Shown: positions 21,246 through 33,700 of the stretch, piece after piece
Layout: every line of letters starts with the position of its first letter
How positions within the stretch are numbered: position 1 is the stretch's first letter
Assembly (NCBI GenBank): GCA_032718475.1
Contig: JAUCBJ010008389.1
Span: forward strand, 103,568 to 167,567
Length of the DNA stretch: 64,000 nucleotides
Origin: Nemertoderma westbladi
Lineage: Eukaryota; Xenacoelomorpha; Nemertodermatida; Nemertodermatidae
Reading direction: 5' to 3'
Program-made: the position numbers and the translations under genes
The notes under the pieces: model-generated
What the model saw: only the letters and a program-made list of their open reading frames with translations
Told to the model about the DNA's origin: nothing
Databases searched by the model: none

Positions 21246-22450
21246 GGTGGTGGGAGAAATTTTTAAACCTTTTTTAGTTGTTGCGTCATAACATTACTTC
21301 GATGCTATCACTCACTTCATGGCTCGCCCCATAGGTAGAATAATCAAATTAAAATAATATTATAAATACTATAACCTTAACCCATATGCTAAGGCTTCAC
21401 TCGCTTCATGGCTCGCCCCATTTTTTCATCAAATCACGAAATCATGTTAAAGACTTTATAACAAACGTCTGCAACCCACTTACTATATTGGGTTTTACCT
21501 ATTGCGGTTCAAGGTCAAACGCCAATCACTCACTTCATGGCTCGCCCATAAGTCTGTGTTTATTTACCTTTTTAGTTGTTGCGTCATAACCTTACTTCGA
21601 TGCTATCACTCACTTCATGGCTCGCCCCATAGGTAGAATAATCAAATTAAAATAATATTATAAATACTATAACCTTAACCCATATGCTAAGGCTTCACTC
21701 GCTTCATGGCTCGCCCCCATTTTTTCATCAAATCACGAAATCATGTTAAAGACTTTATAACAAACGTCTGCAACCCACTTACTATATTGGGTTTTACCTA
21801 TTGCGGTTCAAGGTCAAACGCCAATCACTCACTTCATGGCTCGCCCCATAAGTCTGTGTTTATTTACCTTTTTCAGTTGTTGCGTCATAACCTTACTTCG
21901 ATGCTATCACTCACTTCATGGCTCGCTATTATAAATACTATAACTTTATACTCACTTCACGGCTCGCCCCACAACTAGTTGCTTAGCAATAACTATAGAA
22001 TTGTAATATTGGTGGCTGTCGTTAGTTGAATACAATAACCTTACTTCGATGCTATCACTCACTTCATGGCTCGCCCCATAAGTCTGTATTTAGTTACCTT
22101 TTTAGTTGTTGCGTCATAACCTTACTTCGATGCTATCACTCACTTCATGGCTCGCCCCGTAGGTTGAATAATCAAATCATGTTAAAGACTTTTATAACAA
22201 ACGTCTGCAACCCACTTACTATATGGGGTTTTACCTATTGCGGTTCAAGGTCAAACGCGTGCGGTAGCCGCCGTTAGTCTGTGTTTATTCACCTTTTTTA
22301 GTTGTTGCGTCTGTAATAGTCTATCATGTTAAAGACTTTTATAACAAACGTCTGCGACCCACTTACTATATTGGGTTTTACCTATTGCAGTTCAAGGTCA
22401 AACGCCAACCGGTAGACGCGAATTAATTAAATTACTTCCGTCTGTGGACT

Positions 22451-22762
22451 GGCCTTATACCGCATATGTCACATATACACAGTGGTGACATATGTTACAT
22501 ATGCACAATGGTAACCATAGTAACCATAGTAAGTGGGTGGGGCAACAATAGTAATCATAGTAAGTAGGTGGGGCAAGAGCCGTTCGGCAAATTCTTTAAC
22601 ATGGTAGACTATGGCAGACACTGTCTCAATCCCGGTGTTTAGCATACTACTATTATTGGCCCAAAATAACCAAATAGGAATTCCTAGTTACTAAATTTAT
22701 TTGAATATTTGGACGTTTTTAAGAGTTTATCGTGCCTTGGTTTCTGTTAATATTTACGTGTT
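22451..22762. other. Intergenic stretch between transposons
   Basis: No gene is seen. A few short imperfect repeats are present (GTAACCATAGTAA and GTAATCATAGTAAGTAGGTGGGGC), as is a CACATATACACAGTGGTGACATATG-type dyad near 22470. Confidence 0.4.
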
Positions 22763-22856
22763 ATGTGGGGCGAGCCATGAAGTTGGCGGAGCCTTAGCGA
22801 ATTGACACTGTTAGGGGGTGGGTCAATTTATGCAAATAGTTGTCGTCGTCGTCGTT

Positions 22857-22934
<78 letters not shown>

Positions 22935-24078
22935 GTCGTCGTCGTCGTCGTCGTTACGATTTTGACATGCTAATAACTTTGTCAGATTTAAAGCTGCCAA
23001 GTTGAAAATTTGTAGGTATCAATATGAGCAAAAGTTGAGATTTTTGAGAGACTTTCAGACACCATCAGTGCAATGGTCTCCCGCTAGAGGGCCACATGTC
23101 TAAACATTAAATGCCCTCCCATTTCTTTGCTTTTAATCCGTTTAAGCTGAAACTTGGCAGATATGTATTAGACCATTAGCTGTGACTTTCAAAGGAGGCG
23201 AATCCATCTGCAGTTCTCCAGTCTGCCGCTAGAGGGCGAAATGTCCCGAATGTGAAATTATTCTTCCATTTAGTTGTTTATGATCTGATTACGCTGAAAC
23301 TTGTCATATATGTACTAGATGACATCCTGAGTCTTTGTGTGGATTGTAATCGGTCCGAAGTTTTCCAGTCTGCCGGTAGAGGGCCACATGTCTAAACATT
23401 AAATGCCCTCCCATTTCTTTGCTTTTAATCCGTTTAAGCTGAAACTTGGCAGATATGTATTAGACCATTAGCTGTGACTTTCAAAGGAGGCGAATCCATC
23501 TGCAGTTCTCCAGTCTGCCGCTAGAGGGCGAAATGTCCCGAATGTGAAATTATTCTTCCATTTAGTTGTTTATGATCTGATTACGCTGAAACTTGTCATA
23601 TATGTACTAGAAGACATCCTAAGTCTTTGTGTGGACAGTAATCGGTCCGGAGTTTTCGAGTCTGCCGCTAGAGGGCGAAATGTAGGAAAGTGATAACCTT
23701 CGCGAATTCCTTGATCTTAATCTATTTAAGCTGAATTTTGGAATATACAGTACCGGTGTGTACTAGACCCCATGCCTCGTCTTTGTGAGGAAGGTGATCG
23801 ATCCGTAGTTCTTTAATATGCCGCTAGAGGGCTAAATGTATGAAAGTGAAAACCTTCCAACATTTCGTTATTTATGATCCGTCAATCGGAAACTTGGTAG
23901 ATATGTAATAGACCATAGGCTGTGGCTTTGTAGGGAAACTAATCCTTCCTTCTTCAGTTACCCAGTCTCCCGCTAGAGGGTTAACGTTTTCCGGGAAAAT
24001 CTTCTCCTATGTGTATCCTTTCGAGTTGATACTTAGCATTAACTCATTTCACGTGCTGCGCGAAGGCCCCACTTCGTG
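22763..24078. repeat. Left arm of a large inverted repeat with (GTC)n and CTAGAGGGC array
   Basis: It begins TGTGGGGCGAGCCATGAAG and ends near CACGTGCTGCGCGAAGGCCCCAC. It is the inverse of 26674-27836. A (GTC)n microsatellite occupies 22842-22952. Seven CCGCTAGAGGGC-like words follow, in two alternating ~147-bp repeat types that form a ~294-bp dimer. No protein is encoded; the poly-Asp and poly-Arg frames come from the microsatellite. Confidence 0.75.
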
Positions 24079-25060
24079 TATATTATGTTAAGCTCATATA
24101 ATATGTTATGTAATTAATTATAGATTAATTATTGTCTGTATCATTGTTTAAAGCAAATTATAGTTTATACTTGTACGGTTATTATTGTCGGAAGTGTATA
24201 TTAATAAACAAAGTTACGAATAGTATATATTTATCTTTATGTTTAAGTTAACAATAAGTTACAAAAATTTATCTTTAGGTTTAAGTTAACAATAAGTTAC
24301 AAATAACATAAATTTATCTTTAGGTTTTATGTTTTGACATTTATTGAAATATTTTTAGTGTTGTGTAATAATGATTTTTGTTTAATAATATGTAGTCAAT
24401 AATAATACAAATACATCATATGTATGTAGTTGTTACTGTATAATGTCTAAAACATTATGATCTAATAATGTCAATAAACCTAACTAACTAGGAATAGATT
24501 CGTACTGTATAGTATAACTACAGTACATATTGACATGATTATGCGAAAAGTACGACGATTGTATTTATATAACGATGAGCGAGCGCAACGAGGGAAGTGT
24601 ACATAAATATGTGACGGGATTGAGTTCAATGATCCCGACCGGGTTAGGTTGTACGCGTCACTTTGCTGCTGGGCTGCTGAACTAATATCTTGGCCGAAGG
24701 CCGTCGGGAAAATAACAGAGTTTGTGTTTCTCGTTGTTAATGTTCCAATGATAATAGCACAGAATGTATAACAGATAATAGTAGAAATTGCAATACAGAA
24801 TGATATCAGCAGTATATGAAAATGACGGTCTAAACTATTGCCGGTCCCTAACTGTGTGATTAATGAACTGACCGGTAAATCAGTAATCAGGATAATTATA
24901 TGATTGATACACATACATATTGGTTTCACCTCTACTCTACTTTGGCCTTTGCTACCCAATGGATGCTTTCCTATCTTTCCCCACGTGCTCTCCTGCCCGC
25001 TATTGGCTTATATACTAATTGTCACTTTGGCTACTACTAGGATCGGCATGCTGCATTGCA
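24079..25060. other. AT-rich upstream region of gene copy A
   Basis: Short tandem AT-rich repeats are present (ACAATAAGTTACAAATAAC-like near 24250-24320). A 159-codon minus-strand frame at 24480-24959 has no recognised features and probably falls in LINE 3' sequence. No gene is supported. Confidence 0.4.
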
Positions 25061-25069
25061 GCTGCATTT

Positions 25070-25600
25070 TTAAGAATGCTGTGCCGGCTTATCGACAAAA
25101 TTGCACCGCCACAACTCCCTATCACCCATGACATTTGCTAGATCATCCGCATCTTCAAGGCCAGTGTCCTTTAAGATGCGCCTCAAGAAAGTCATGGGCT
25201 GTCCACCATGCTTATTCACTCCATGAGGCTGCCAAAGTAGAAGATTATACACTGGTTGGTCCTCACGGCGAAAGCAATGTCCTGCAAAGCGGAGGCGATT
25301 TTGTTCTAGTGTCAAGCTTGGGGGAACCAATGAGACACCTCCAATGTTATATAGTGTCTGGTTGGAGATGTGTGCAGTGTACTTGACACAATGAACCCGG
25401 CGTAGCATTCTTGTGAATGTGCCATCCAGAGATTTGGTGTCCTCAGCAGTTAGAACCCAGCATGGAGGAGTCCTCCATAGAGGAGTACTGGATCTACTGC
25501 TGCTCTAAATAATCGGACCTTAAGTTTCCGATTAATTCTCGGTGACTTCCAAATCCTGGAAAGCCTATTCAAGGCTGCCCACTTTGGCACTCCCTGTAGG
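25070..25600 (-). pseudogene. LINE ORF2 C-terminal fragment
   Basis: On the minus strand the pieces read KVRLFRAAVDPVLLYG, then LTAEDTKSLDGTFTRMLRRV and RLRFAGHCFRREDQPV, the typical order of the region after the RT domain in many non-LTR retrotransposons. A frameshift lies near 25470. Only the last ~170 codons are present, as expected for a 5'-truncated LINE insertion. It lies about 400 bp upstream of exon 1 of gene copy A, in the opposite orientation. Confidence 0.65.
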
Positions 25601-25998
25601 TGTTACCCCCTGCCGCTAGCCTCGACTAGCTGGGTACTCCCTCTGAGGTGGTTTGACCTCTCACCCCTCTCTGTGGCTTTAGGGCCTGTGTCGCCCCCCC
25701 GAGTTGGTTTATGAGGCGAGATTATTAATGGTAATCTCATATCGCCAACTATATTGGTAAAATGTCACTGGTCCCATTTTCGGGAGGGTAATGTAAGGGA
25801 ATATACAAGCGTCATAAACGCTGAATAATGCTCCACAATTAGTACAATGCAGTTGGGTACCTCTATCTATCTATAGGTTATCTAGGGGTTATCTACAAAT
25901 CCCTACACTGTAGGTCCTATATACTGTACTGTGCAGTAATAAATAAAGAACTACTAGGCCTATACATAGACCTACTGAATTTAGTTATAGTTAACACA

Positions 25999-26238
25999 AT
26001 GAACCAAATATTATTTATCGTTGGTTTGTGCGGCCTTATAAGTTTGGCGATGGCAGCGAGGCCTATGGACATTGAAGACGACGACAATCAGGTGAAAATT
26101 TGTTCGAAGGTGGATGGAGACGGGAGAGCCAAGTGTTTGGTGGCGAGAAAAAGGCCCGGGTCCGATGATAATGCGGCTGGGGGTCAAGGCAACAAAGGGG
26201 CCATTGTCATATTTGACAGAGAACAGGGACAGGAAAAG
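25999..26238 (+). CDS. Copy A exon 1
   Basis: The start ATG sits in AACACAATGAA, a context shared with copy B. The exon encodes the signal peptide and the VKICSKVDGDGRAKCLVAR core. It ends in phase 0 at AAG before GTGAGT. Confidence 0.85.
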
Positions 26239-27719
26239 GTGAGTGGTAATAATCATAAACTGATATTAGCCAGGCCAGGAGGACGTTAAGCGTGTACTAC
26301 ATTTGGGAAAGCTGCATTTAGTAGTGCCTTTTGTGGATGCTTCTTATTACAACTATTTGACTTCTAATGTTGTTCAAAGTTGTTTAATACATTACAATTA
26401 AATGGTTCTAAAACATTGGGAAAAATACCAAAATACGTAGACTTATAGACAGGCAAGCTTGCCAACGAGAGCTGGCAATATGGACGGATCCATTGCTATA
26501 AATATTGTTGTAATAAATTACGCGCCTAAGCAGGGCAGCCTAATAAGTAATAACGATAGTAACAATGTGTTGGCAACCTCGAGGTTAAGACCCCCAGACC
26601 CCTTCCTATATAATAAATGTATAAGTAATAACGATTGAGACCCAATAGTTGTCAATGTGGAGCAGACAGCATACATAGGCCTACACGAAGTGGGGCCTTC
26701 GCGCAGCACGTGAAATGAGTTAATGCTAAGTATCAACTCGAAAGGATTATAAAAACATAGGAGAAGATTTTCCCGGAAAACGTTAACCCTCTAGCGGGAG
26801 ACTGGGTAACTGAAGAAGGAAGGATTAGTTTCCCTACAAAGCCACAGCCTATGGTCTATTACATATCTGCCAAATTTCAGCATAAATGGATTAAAAGCAA
26901 AGAAATGGGAGGACATTTAACGTTTAGACATGTGGCCCTCTAGCAGGAGACTATTGCTCTGATGGTGTCTGAAAGTCTCTCAAACGTCTCAACTTTTGAT
27001 CATATTGATGCCTACAAATTTTCAACTTGGCAGCTTTAAATTCGACAAAGTTATAAGCATGTCAATATCATAACGACGACAACGATTTCACTTTCAGACA
27101 TTTGGCCCTCTAGCGGCAGACTGGAGAACTGCAGATGGATTCGCCTCCTTTGAAAGTCACAGCTAATGGTCTAATACATATCTGCCAAGTTTCAGCTTAA
27201 ACGGATTAAAAGCAAAGAAATGGGAGGGCATTTAATGTTTAGACATGTGGCCCTCTAGCGGGAGACCATTGCACTGATGGTGTCTGAAAGTCTCTCAAAA
27301 ATCTCAACTTTAGCTCATATTGATACCTACAAATTTTCAACTTGGCAGCTTTAAATCCGACAAAGTTATTAGCATGTCAAAATCGTAACGACGACAACGA
27401 TTTCACTTTCAGACCTTTGGCCCTCTAGCGGCAGACTGGAGAACTGCAGATGGATTCGCCTCCTTTGAAAGTCACAGCTAATGGTCTAATACATATCTGC
27501 CAAGTTTCAGCTTAAACGGATTAAAAGCAAAGAAATGGGAGGGCATTTAATGTTTAGACATGTGGCCCTCTAGCGGGAGACCATTGCACTGATGGTGTCT
27601 GAAAGTCTCTCAAAAATCTCAACTTTTGCTCATATTGATACCTACAAATTTTCAACTTGGCAGCTTTAAATCCGACAAAGTTATTAGCATGTCAAAATCG
27701 TAACGACGACGACGACGAC

Positions 27720-27751
<32 letters not shown>

Positions 27752-30700
27752 CAACGACGACGACGACAACTATTTGCATAAATTGACCCACCCCCTAACA
27801 GTGTCAATTCGCTAAGGCTCCGCCAACTTCGTGGCTCGCCCCACAACTTGGATTCGTCCAATATAATATAGACTTGGAGGTATAGCACAAGGCTCACAAG
27901 GCTAATACACACTGTACGGTGTAAAAAGTAAAAGTAAAGTAAATTTTCTTCGGCCGCTAGGCCAGGGATTACGCACACAGTCTGACGACTTATTTCCAGT
28001 GCGGTCCCCCCAGAACTTTACTCCCCAGAGGTAACTCCAGTACTCTTTTAGCTACCACTTAAGGATGCAAGGCAGAGATGCGCCCTGGCTGGTCCCTTTA
28101 AAAAGCATTAGTGCCGAAACGAAAACTGCCCTGGCCCATGTGAGGATCGAACCCACGACCTATGGGAGATGTGAATTCAATGAAACCACTACACCATAAT
28201 GTGGAACCTCGTGTACATATCCGGAATCACTTAATACCGAAGAAATGAGTTAGTAAGGGTGTACAACATAGTATACGTTAGCCCATACTGAAGTACACGT
28301 TCGTGGGGCCTTCGCGCAGCACGAAGTGAGCAAAGCCATTAGCATATGGGCACCATTAACGAGTTGTCTGCCGTTAGTCAGAAGTCTTCAACACAATACT
28401 CGTCCTCCTCTTGTGCCTCGTTACGTTCGTTCGCTTTTGACCAAACTTCAGATTCTTTCTAAACTTTTGACGGACTACATACGTACCAAGTTTCGTTTAA
28501 TTTTATCGAGGAATAACCGAGTTATTAGCGATCAAAAATTTACGACGACAGACGACGACGACAGACGACGACGACGACAGACAACTCGCCAATGGCACCC
28601 ATATGCTTAGGCTTCGCTCACTTCGTGGCTCGCCCCACATAGGCATAGTATTACTGCCTAGGCACCGGGTACTACCTAGGCACCGGGTACTGCCTAGGCA
28701 CCGGCAACGTGTACACGTTCTCGGGGGCATTGCACAGCAGAGGCTCAGTTATGAGACACAAATTAAAATTGAGTGATTCTATTATAAAATCGGTACGGTA
28801 TTTTGTATTTAATATATTTAACCGCCAATAAATCAAAGAAGAGGGGAAAGTTCCTTCCCTTCAACCCCAAACCCCATTCCTAATCTGCAACACCCCAACC
28901 CAAAGGCGCACTGAGGATTGATGACAGGCAGGTATTGAAACAGCATGTGTTTAAAAGTAAGATATTTTAGACGTGGAGGCGTCAAAATGTGTACGAAATA
29001 TTAATAATTACCTTATGCCGATGTGGGGCGAGCCACGAAGTGAGCGAAGCCTTAGCATATGGGTGCCATTGGCGAGTTGTCTGTCGTCGTCGTCTGTCGT
29101 CGTCGTCGTCGTCTGACGTCGTAAATTTTTGATCGCTAATAACTCGGTTATTCCTTGATGAAATTAAACGAAAGTTGGTACGTATGTAGTCCGGCAATAG
29201 TTTAGAAAGAATCTGAAGTTTCGTCAAAAACGAACGAACGCAACGAGGCACAAGAAGAGGACGAGTATTGTGTTGAAGACTTCCGACTAACGGCAGACAA
29301 CTCGTTAATGGTACCCATATGCTAGAGGCTTTGCTCACTTCGTGATGGGCGAAGACCCCACGAACGAGTACTGTTACTGTAGCCTTGATACTGAAATATT
29401 ATTGAATTAATTTTTCTTTTTTCTTTTTAAAGTTAGCTAATATATTTTTCATTCCTTGTGTAAGATAAGCTTAGATAATTACGTTTCTGGATTATTGAAT
29501 GTGGGGCGAGCCACGAAAGTAAGCGAGCTTAGCATACAGGTACCACTAACTCAATCGTTGTGTCTGTTTTCTGTCGTTCTGTCGATCTGTCGTGTTCAAC
29601 TTTAAACGTTAATAACTCAGCCAAATCTCGATGAAATCTATCCAAACTTGGTACACATGTTGTTTGACAAAAGTTTAGAAATTTTCAAAGTTGAAACCTG
29701 AATTTGCGTGTGGCCTTCGTGAAGGTAAGATAAATGTGGCCTTCGAGAAGGTAAGATAAATTAAGTTAATTGATTACTTAAGTTGATTACGGTAAAAACA
29801 GCATTTTAAACCTGCCTTTTATGGAAATTAATTATTTTATAGTATAAGCTATGCATAATTATACTTAAAAATTATACAGCTGTAATCCCCATACCCCATT
29901 CCATTATAGTTTTTAATTAGTTCAAGTGATTTGGTTTAAGAAATGTGTTTTTATTAGAGCTAAACGTAATTAAGTTATTAAAATGCCATCGCCACGCTAT
30001 ACTTCCCTCTCTCATCCCGTCATTCTATACTTCCACCTCCATCATTATTTGGCATGCTATTGCCTAGCCCAACTGCTGGCGCGGGGAACCAGTCCAACCA
30101 CATCAACACTTTACTCGGCCAGCAATGGGTAATTACATAATCTATAGGACATAGGCATAGTAGTGTAAGGTGCCAGACTATGAAGCCGCTTGTTATTACA
30201 GTATTATTATTTATCTCGCAAAATGATTTCCTGAGTATTTAATCGTGATTCTTTATAGAATAATTATCTAAATAAATTCGTTGATAAATTAATATTTCAG
30301 AATCAATACTATCGGCATAAGTTAAGTTTTAATTTCTTACAAATTGTTTCGCCTCTATGCCTAAAATTTGAAACACAAATTTCCTGTTAATAACTGCCTT
30401 TCATCAATCCTCTGTGCGCCTTTGGGTTGGGTTGTTGCAGATTAAGAGGGGGGCTGAAGGGGGGGAACTTTCCTCACTTGATTTATTCTTCTTATTATTT
30501 TTTTTATTATTATATTAATGTATAATAATAAAAATATATGTTATAACAATTATTAATATTTTATAATTATAATACTCATAATAATTAATATTTAATAATA
30601 ATTATTATTTATTATATTTATTATTATTTTAATTATAATTATAACATACATTAATATATATATTTATATGTTATAATAATTATATTAATTGTGAATTTAT

Positions 30701-33700
30701 TTTTTTATTTTACTGTATTATTTATTTCTTACTATTGTTTTTTTTGTTAGTTTGTACGGGGTGGTAGACTCTATTATTTACCTGTTTATGTTTTAGATAT
30801 CTACAACAAGCCCCCTGTTAGTCAGTATGTCGCGTGCGACCTTTAAGTATCATTTATTCTTATTGGCGGTTTGGTTAAATTTCTTAATTACCGATTTTGG
30901 GATAGAATTGCTCAAATTTAATCTGTATCTGATGACTGTGCCTCGTGCTGCGTGAAGGCCCCACGAACGTGTTTTTAATGTCCTACTAACTAAAAGATAT
31001 AAAAATATAATTTCAACCTCCATTTTATTACTGTTTCTATTTTATTCCCGTTTTATTAATGTACGTATGAGTTGCAGGTTAACCCATGGAATACTAAATA
31101 TAGACGGAACCATACTAGTGTTATTTCGTATTTTGCATAGAAGGGCTATAAGAATTTTGCTTAAAATGTACAATTATAATGAACATTAATAATCTATATT
31201 TAGTATTCCATGGTTAACCAAAGTTATTAAACAATAATTTGCAATAACGTATATGTATCCGGACGTAATTGTTCCCATTACCCAAAACAATAAATAAGGT
31301 TTCCATTTGTCTGGGTATCTTTTGTCCTAGACCCATCCAATAGGCCACCTTATTATTCTCTTGTTGCTGGTAGGGTAGGACAGTAGGAGGGACTGAAACC
31401 ACCATTATTAATTTTTAGGCTACAGACAGGATGGTTGTTGTATTTAGAGACGTGAGGATTAGTGGCCAAGCAGCTGCCGGTGGCCAAAACCTGTTTACGG
31501 GAAACGTCTTGAATACTCTAACCGTGCAGACAGTGGATCGATCCTGGCCCGGTCCTGATGAAAGCGGTGAGTTCAGTTTAGTAGAAAAGAAACACAAAAA
31601 CCACAGTCTAAGAATTCAGCGATTATCGACCTCAATCACGATCGCAGAATGGGTGAAATAGGCAACTCCAAACAGATCAAACACGATATGCCTATAATAT
31701 TGAACAATCACTCGCCACTACATGTTGTGTATACATGTGCAATGATGATAAACATTTAAAATAATTAAATATAAAAAAGCAAATTGTATATCCATTTATT
31801 TTAATTAGATGACCAACTTATTAAATGGATCGATGGAAAATCCTACTGCATTATTTACGGTCAGGAAACCTGCTGGGCCAGCAGGCCCTCTAATTTAGTG
31901 GGACGAAAATTAGTGTAGGCCTACTCGATTATATTACACTGGGTGGGGCGTACAGTAGTCCACTCTCTGTGAGAAGTGAATAACATAATCTCTATGGGGG
32001 CAGACAAAGTAAGTAACCACCACTTCAAGCGTTGCTGGATGCGCTCTAGCGGGAATCTGGAGAACTGCTGAATCCTCCCACGCAAACTATATTTCAGATT
32101 TTCGACAGACTACATCACATGTAGTCTGTATACCAAATTTGGTTTAATTTCATAGGTACGTTTATTTCGTCGCCTGCCCCACTATTATATTGGATAAATA
32201 TGTGGAATGTCCAGTAGTAAGATACTGTATAATATTCCGGAAAATTATAAGTTTCTTTTCGCAGATTTGGAAACAAAATGCGTTCAACTGGAGTGGAATC
32301 TTGGGGAAGCCAAAATTCGTCATTTGTGTTGCCTCTTTGATGGAAACGGAACTATTACAGTAAGTTGTTTGGATTACACTGTTGTATGTAGCAAGCGAAA
32401 ACATGCAAGCAAAGGGTCGGTCGAAGCCGGAGGCGACCCGAATGCTCCTCTTTCGATAGATGCTACCCGAGGGTATGGGTGGACGCTACTCTTATCCCAA
32501 GTTTTGCACCCAAAAATTCAACTGGTACTCATTTGATCGACGCCAGTGGATGTAAAGCTGAGTAGTAGACCCTGGCGGGGCTGAACGAACATAGATTCAA
32601 TAGATTGCAGGCCCGGAGCTCAACTAACTGAGCTTGTCCCACACTTTCCTCCGCTACGTACTGCTGTACGTAGCGGACAGTAAATTAATGCTTTTTCAGC
32701 TTGTCTGAATCAGGCCTATACAATTTTTAGGTTGAAGGAGAAGACATCGCTGTTCTTCGGGGAAACCTCAAATGCAACATTGAGTTCGATGACGTCACTG
32801 GTCTTCAACAACAGGATAAATTTCTGAATATCAAAATGCTGGTTCTCTCAAAAACAGAAGACACAGCTGCTGTTCCAGAGGATAGTGAGTGCCTGCAGGA
32901 AGATGGATCGAAATGCTTAAAAAATAAACGTTTTGACTTGCCGGAAGGGAACGAAGTGATATTCCCCACTTCCGTAAGTAGAGCTATAAATATAAATAAA
33001 GCCATGAAGATTATTGGCCTACACGTAGCCTATTTTCTGTGAATAGATTATTCATTCCTAGTCATGTAAGGTATTAAGGTAAAGATTACGGTGCAAACTG
33101 TACTTTCTGCTGCGTGATGCTAATTTAGTCTCAAGTGCACAATGCGTAAACTGATAGATTATTATAGTAAGCTAAAGTAACGAAACAATAGTTTATTAGT
33201 GTTTTAGATTATTAATTTCACGAATAAACGGACATAGAGGCTCATAAGAAAACCTTCGCAAATAATCTATTTAATGATTGGATCTCATGCCTAACATCCT
33301 AAAGTATCTGAAATTAGAAATAGGAGGCAAATCCCGTTATGTGCGGGCTCCTACTTGAAAGTTGAAATTTACTGTTAATTGTTTTACGTTTTCCAAAATT
33401 GCTGTGCGAATTTTGCCTACAATTAAGGCGGAAATACAGTCATTATAAATAACATTAATCCTAGTCTGTTTATTTGCCTGTGTGAGAGATGGTTCAACCT
33501 CGGTTGTGTTTAAGAAATAAATTAATATTGGTTTCCTAGAAAGCAATCAACTTCGTTTGAAAAAGTAACAAAACGCTATTGCGAATTTTGTAATTCCGTA
33601 ACGAAAACATGACATTTTTAAAATAGCTTTTAAACTACTCAACATGTGACATTCAAATTCTAAATTATCTTCCTCTAACCGATGGGCAATACTCAAATAT

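Larger units (their letters stand above)
1..22450. mobile_element. Decayed Polinton/Maverick DNA transposon
   Basis: Polintons are large self-synthesising, virus-like DNA transposons with long terminal inverted repeats. The first bases of the window (AGTTCGCAGACGGAAG) are complementary to the bases ending at 22450, with a few mismatches, and pairing continues inward for about 2 kb. The termini read AG...CT, as is usual for Polintons. Recognisable Polinton genes lie just inside both TIRs: an integrase C-terminus and a capsid-type protein on the left, a broken gene on the right. No polymerase B, packaging ATPase or cysteine protease is visible. The centre is occupied by unrelated retroelement sequence. 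The expected 6-bp target duplication (GGCCTT at 22451-22456) cannot be tested because the left flank is outside the window. Element identity is fairly sure; the exact left end is inferred. Confidence 0.75.
20258..22450 (-). repeat. Right terminal inverted repeat of the Polinton
   Basis: It is the reverse complement of 1-1908. The length difference comes from the number and integrity of internal ~300-bp units, including shortened ones between about 21900 and 22320. The outer end ...CTTCCGTCTGTGGACT matches the reverse complement of bases 1-16 apart from two changes. Confidence 0.8.

Noticed and set aside
22802-23005. Poly-Arg, poly-Asp and related frames
   Set aside because: They are translations of a (GTC)n microsatellite in a noncoding repeat arm.
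24480-24959. 159-codon minus-strand frame with hydrophobic stretches
   Set aside because: It lies in AT-rich sequence downstream of a truncated LINE, with no family resemblance.
28130-28208. Possible tRNA gene on the minus strand
   Set aside because: A- and B-box-like words are present, but the acceptor and other stems do not pair well, and a SINE-like body and tail follow.
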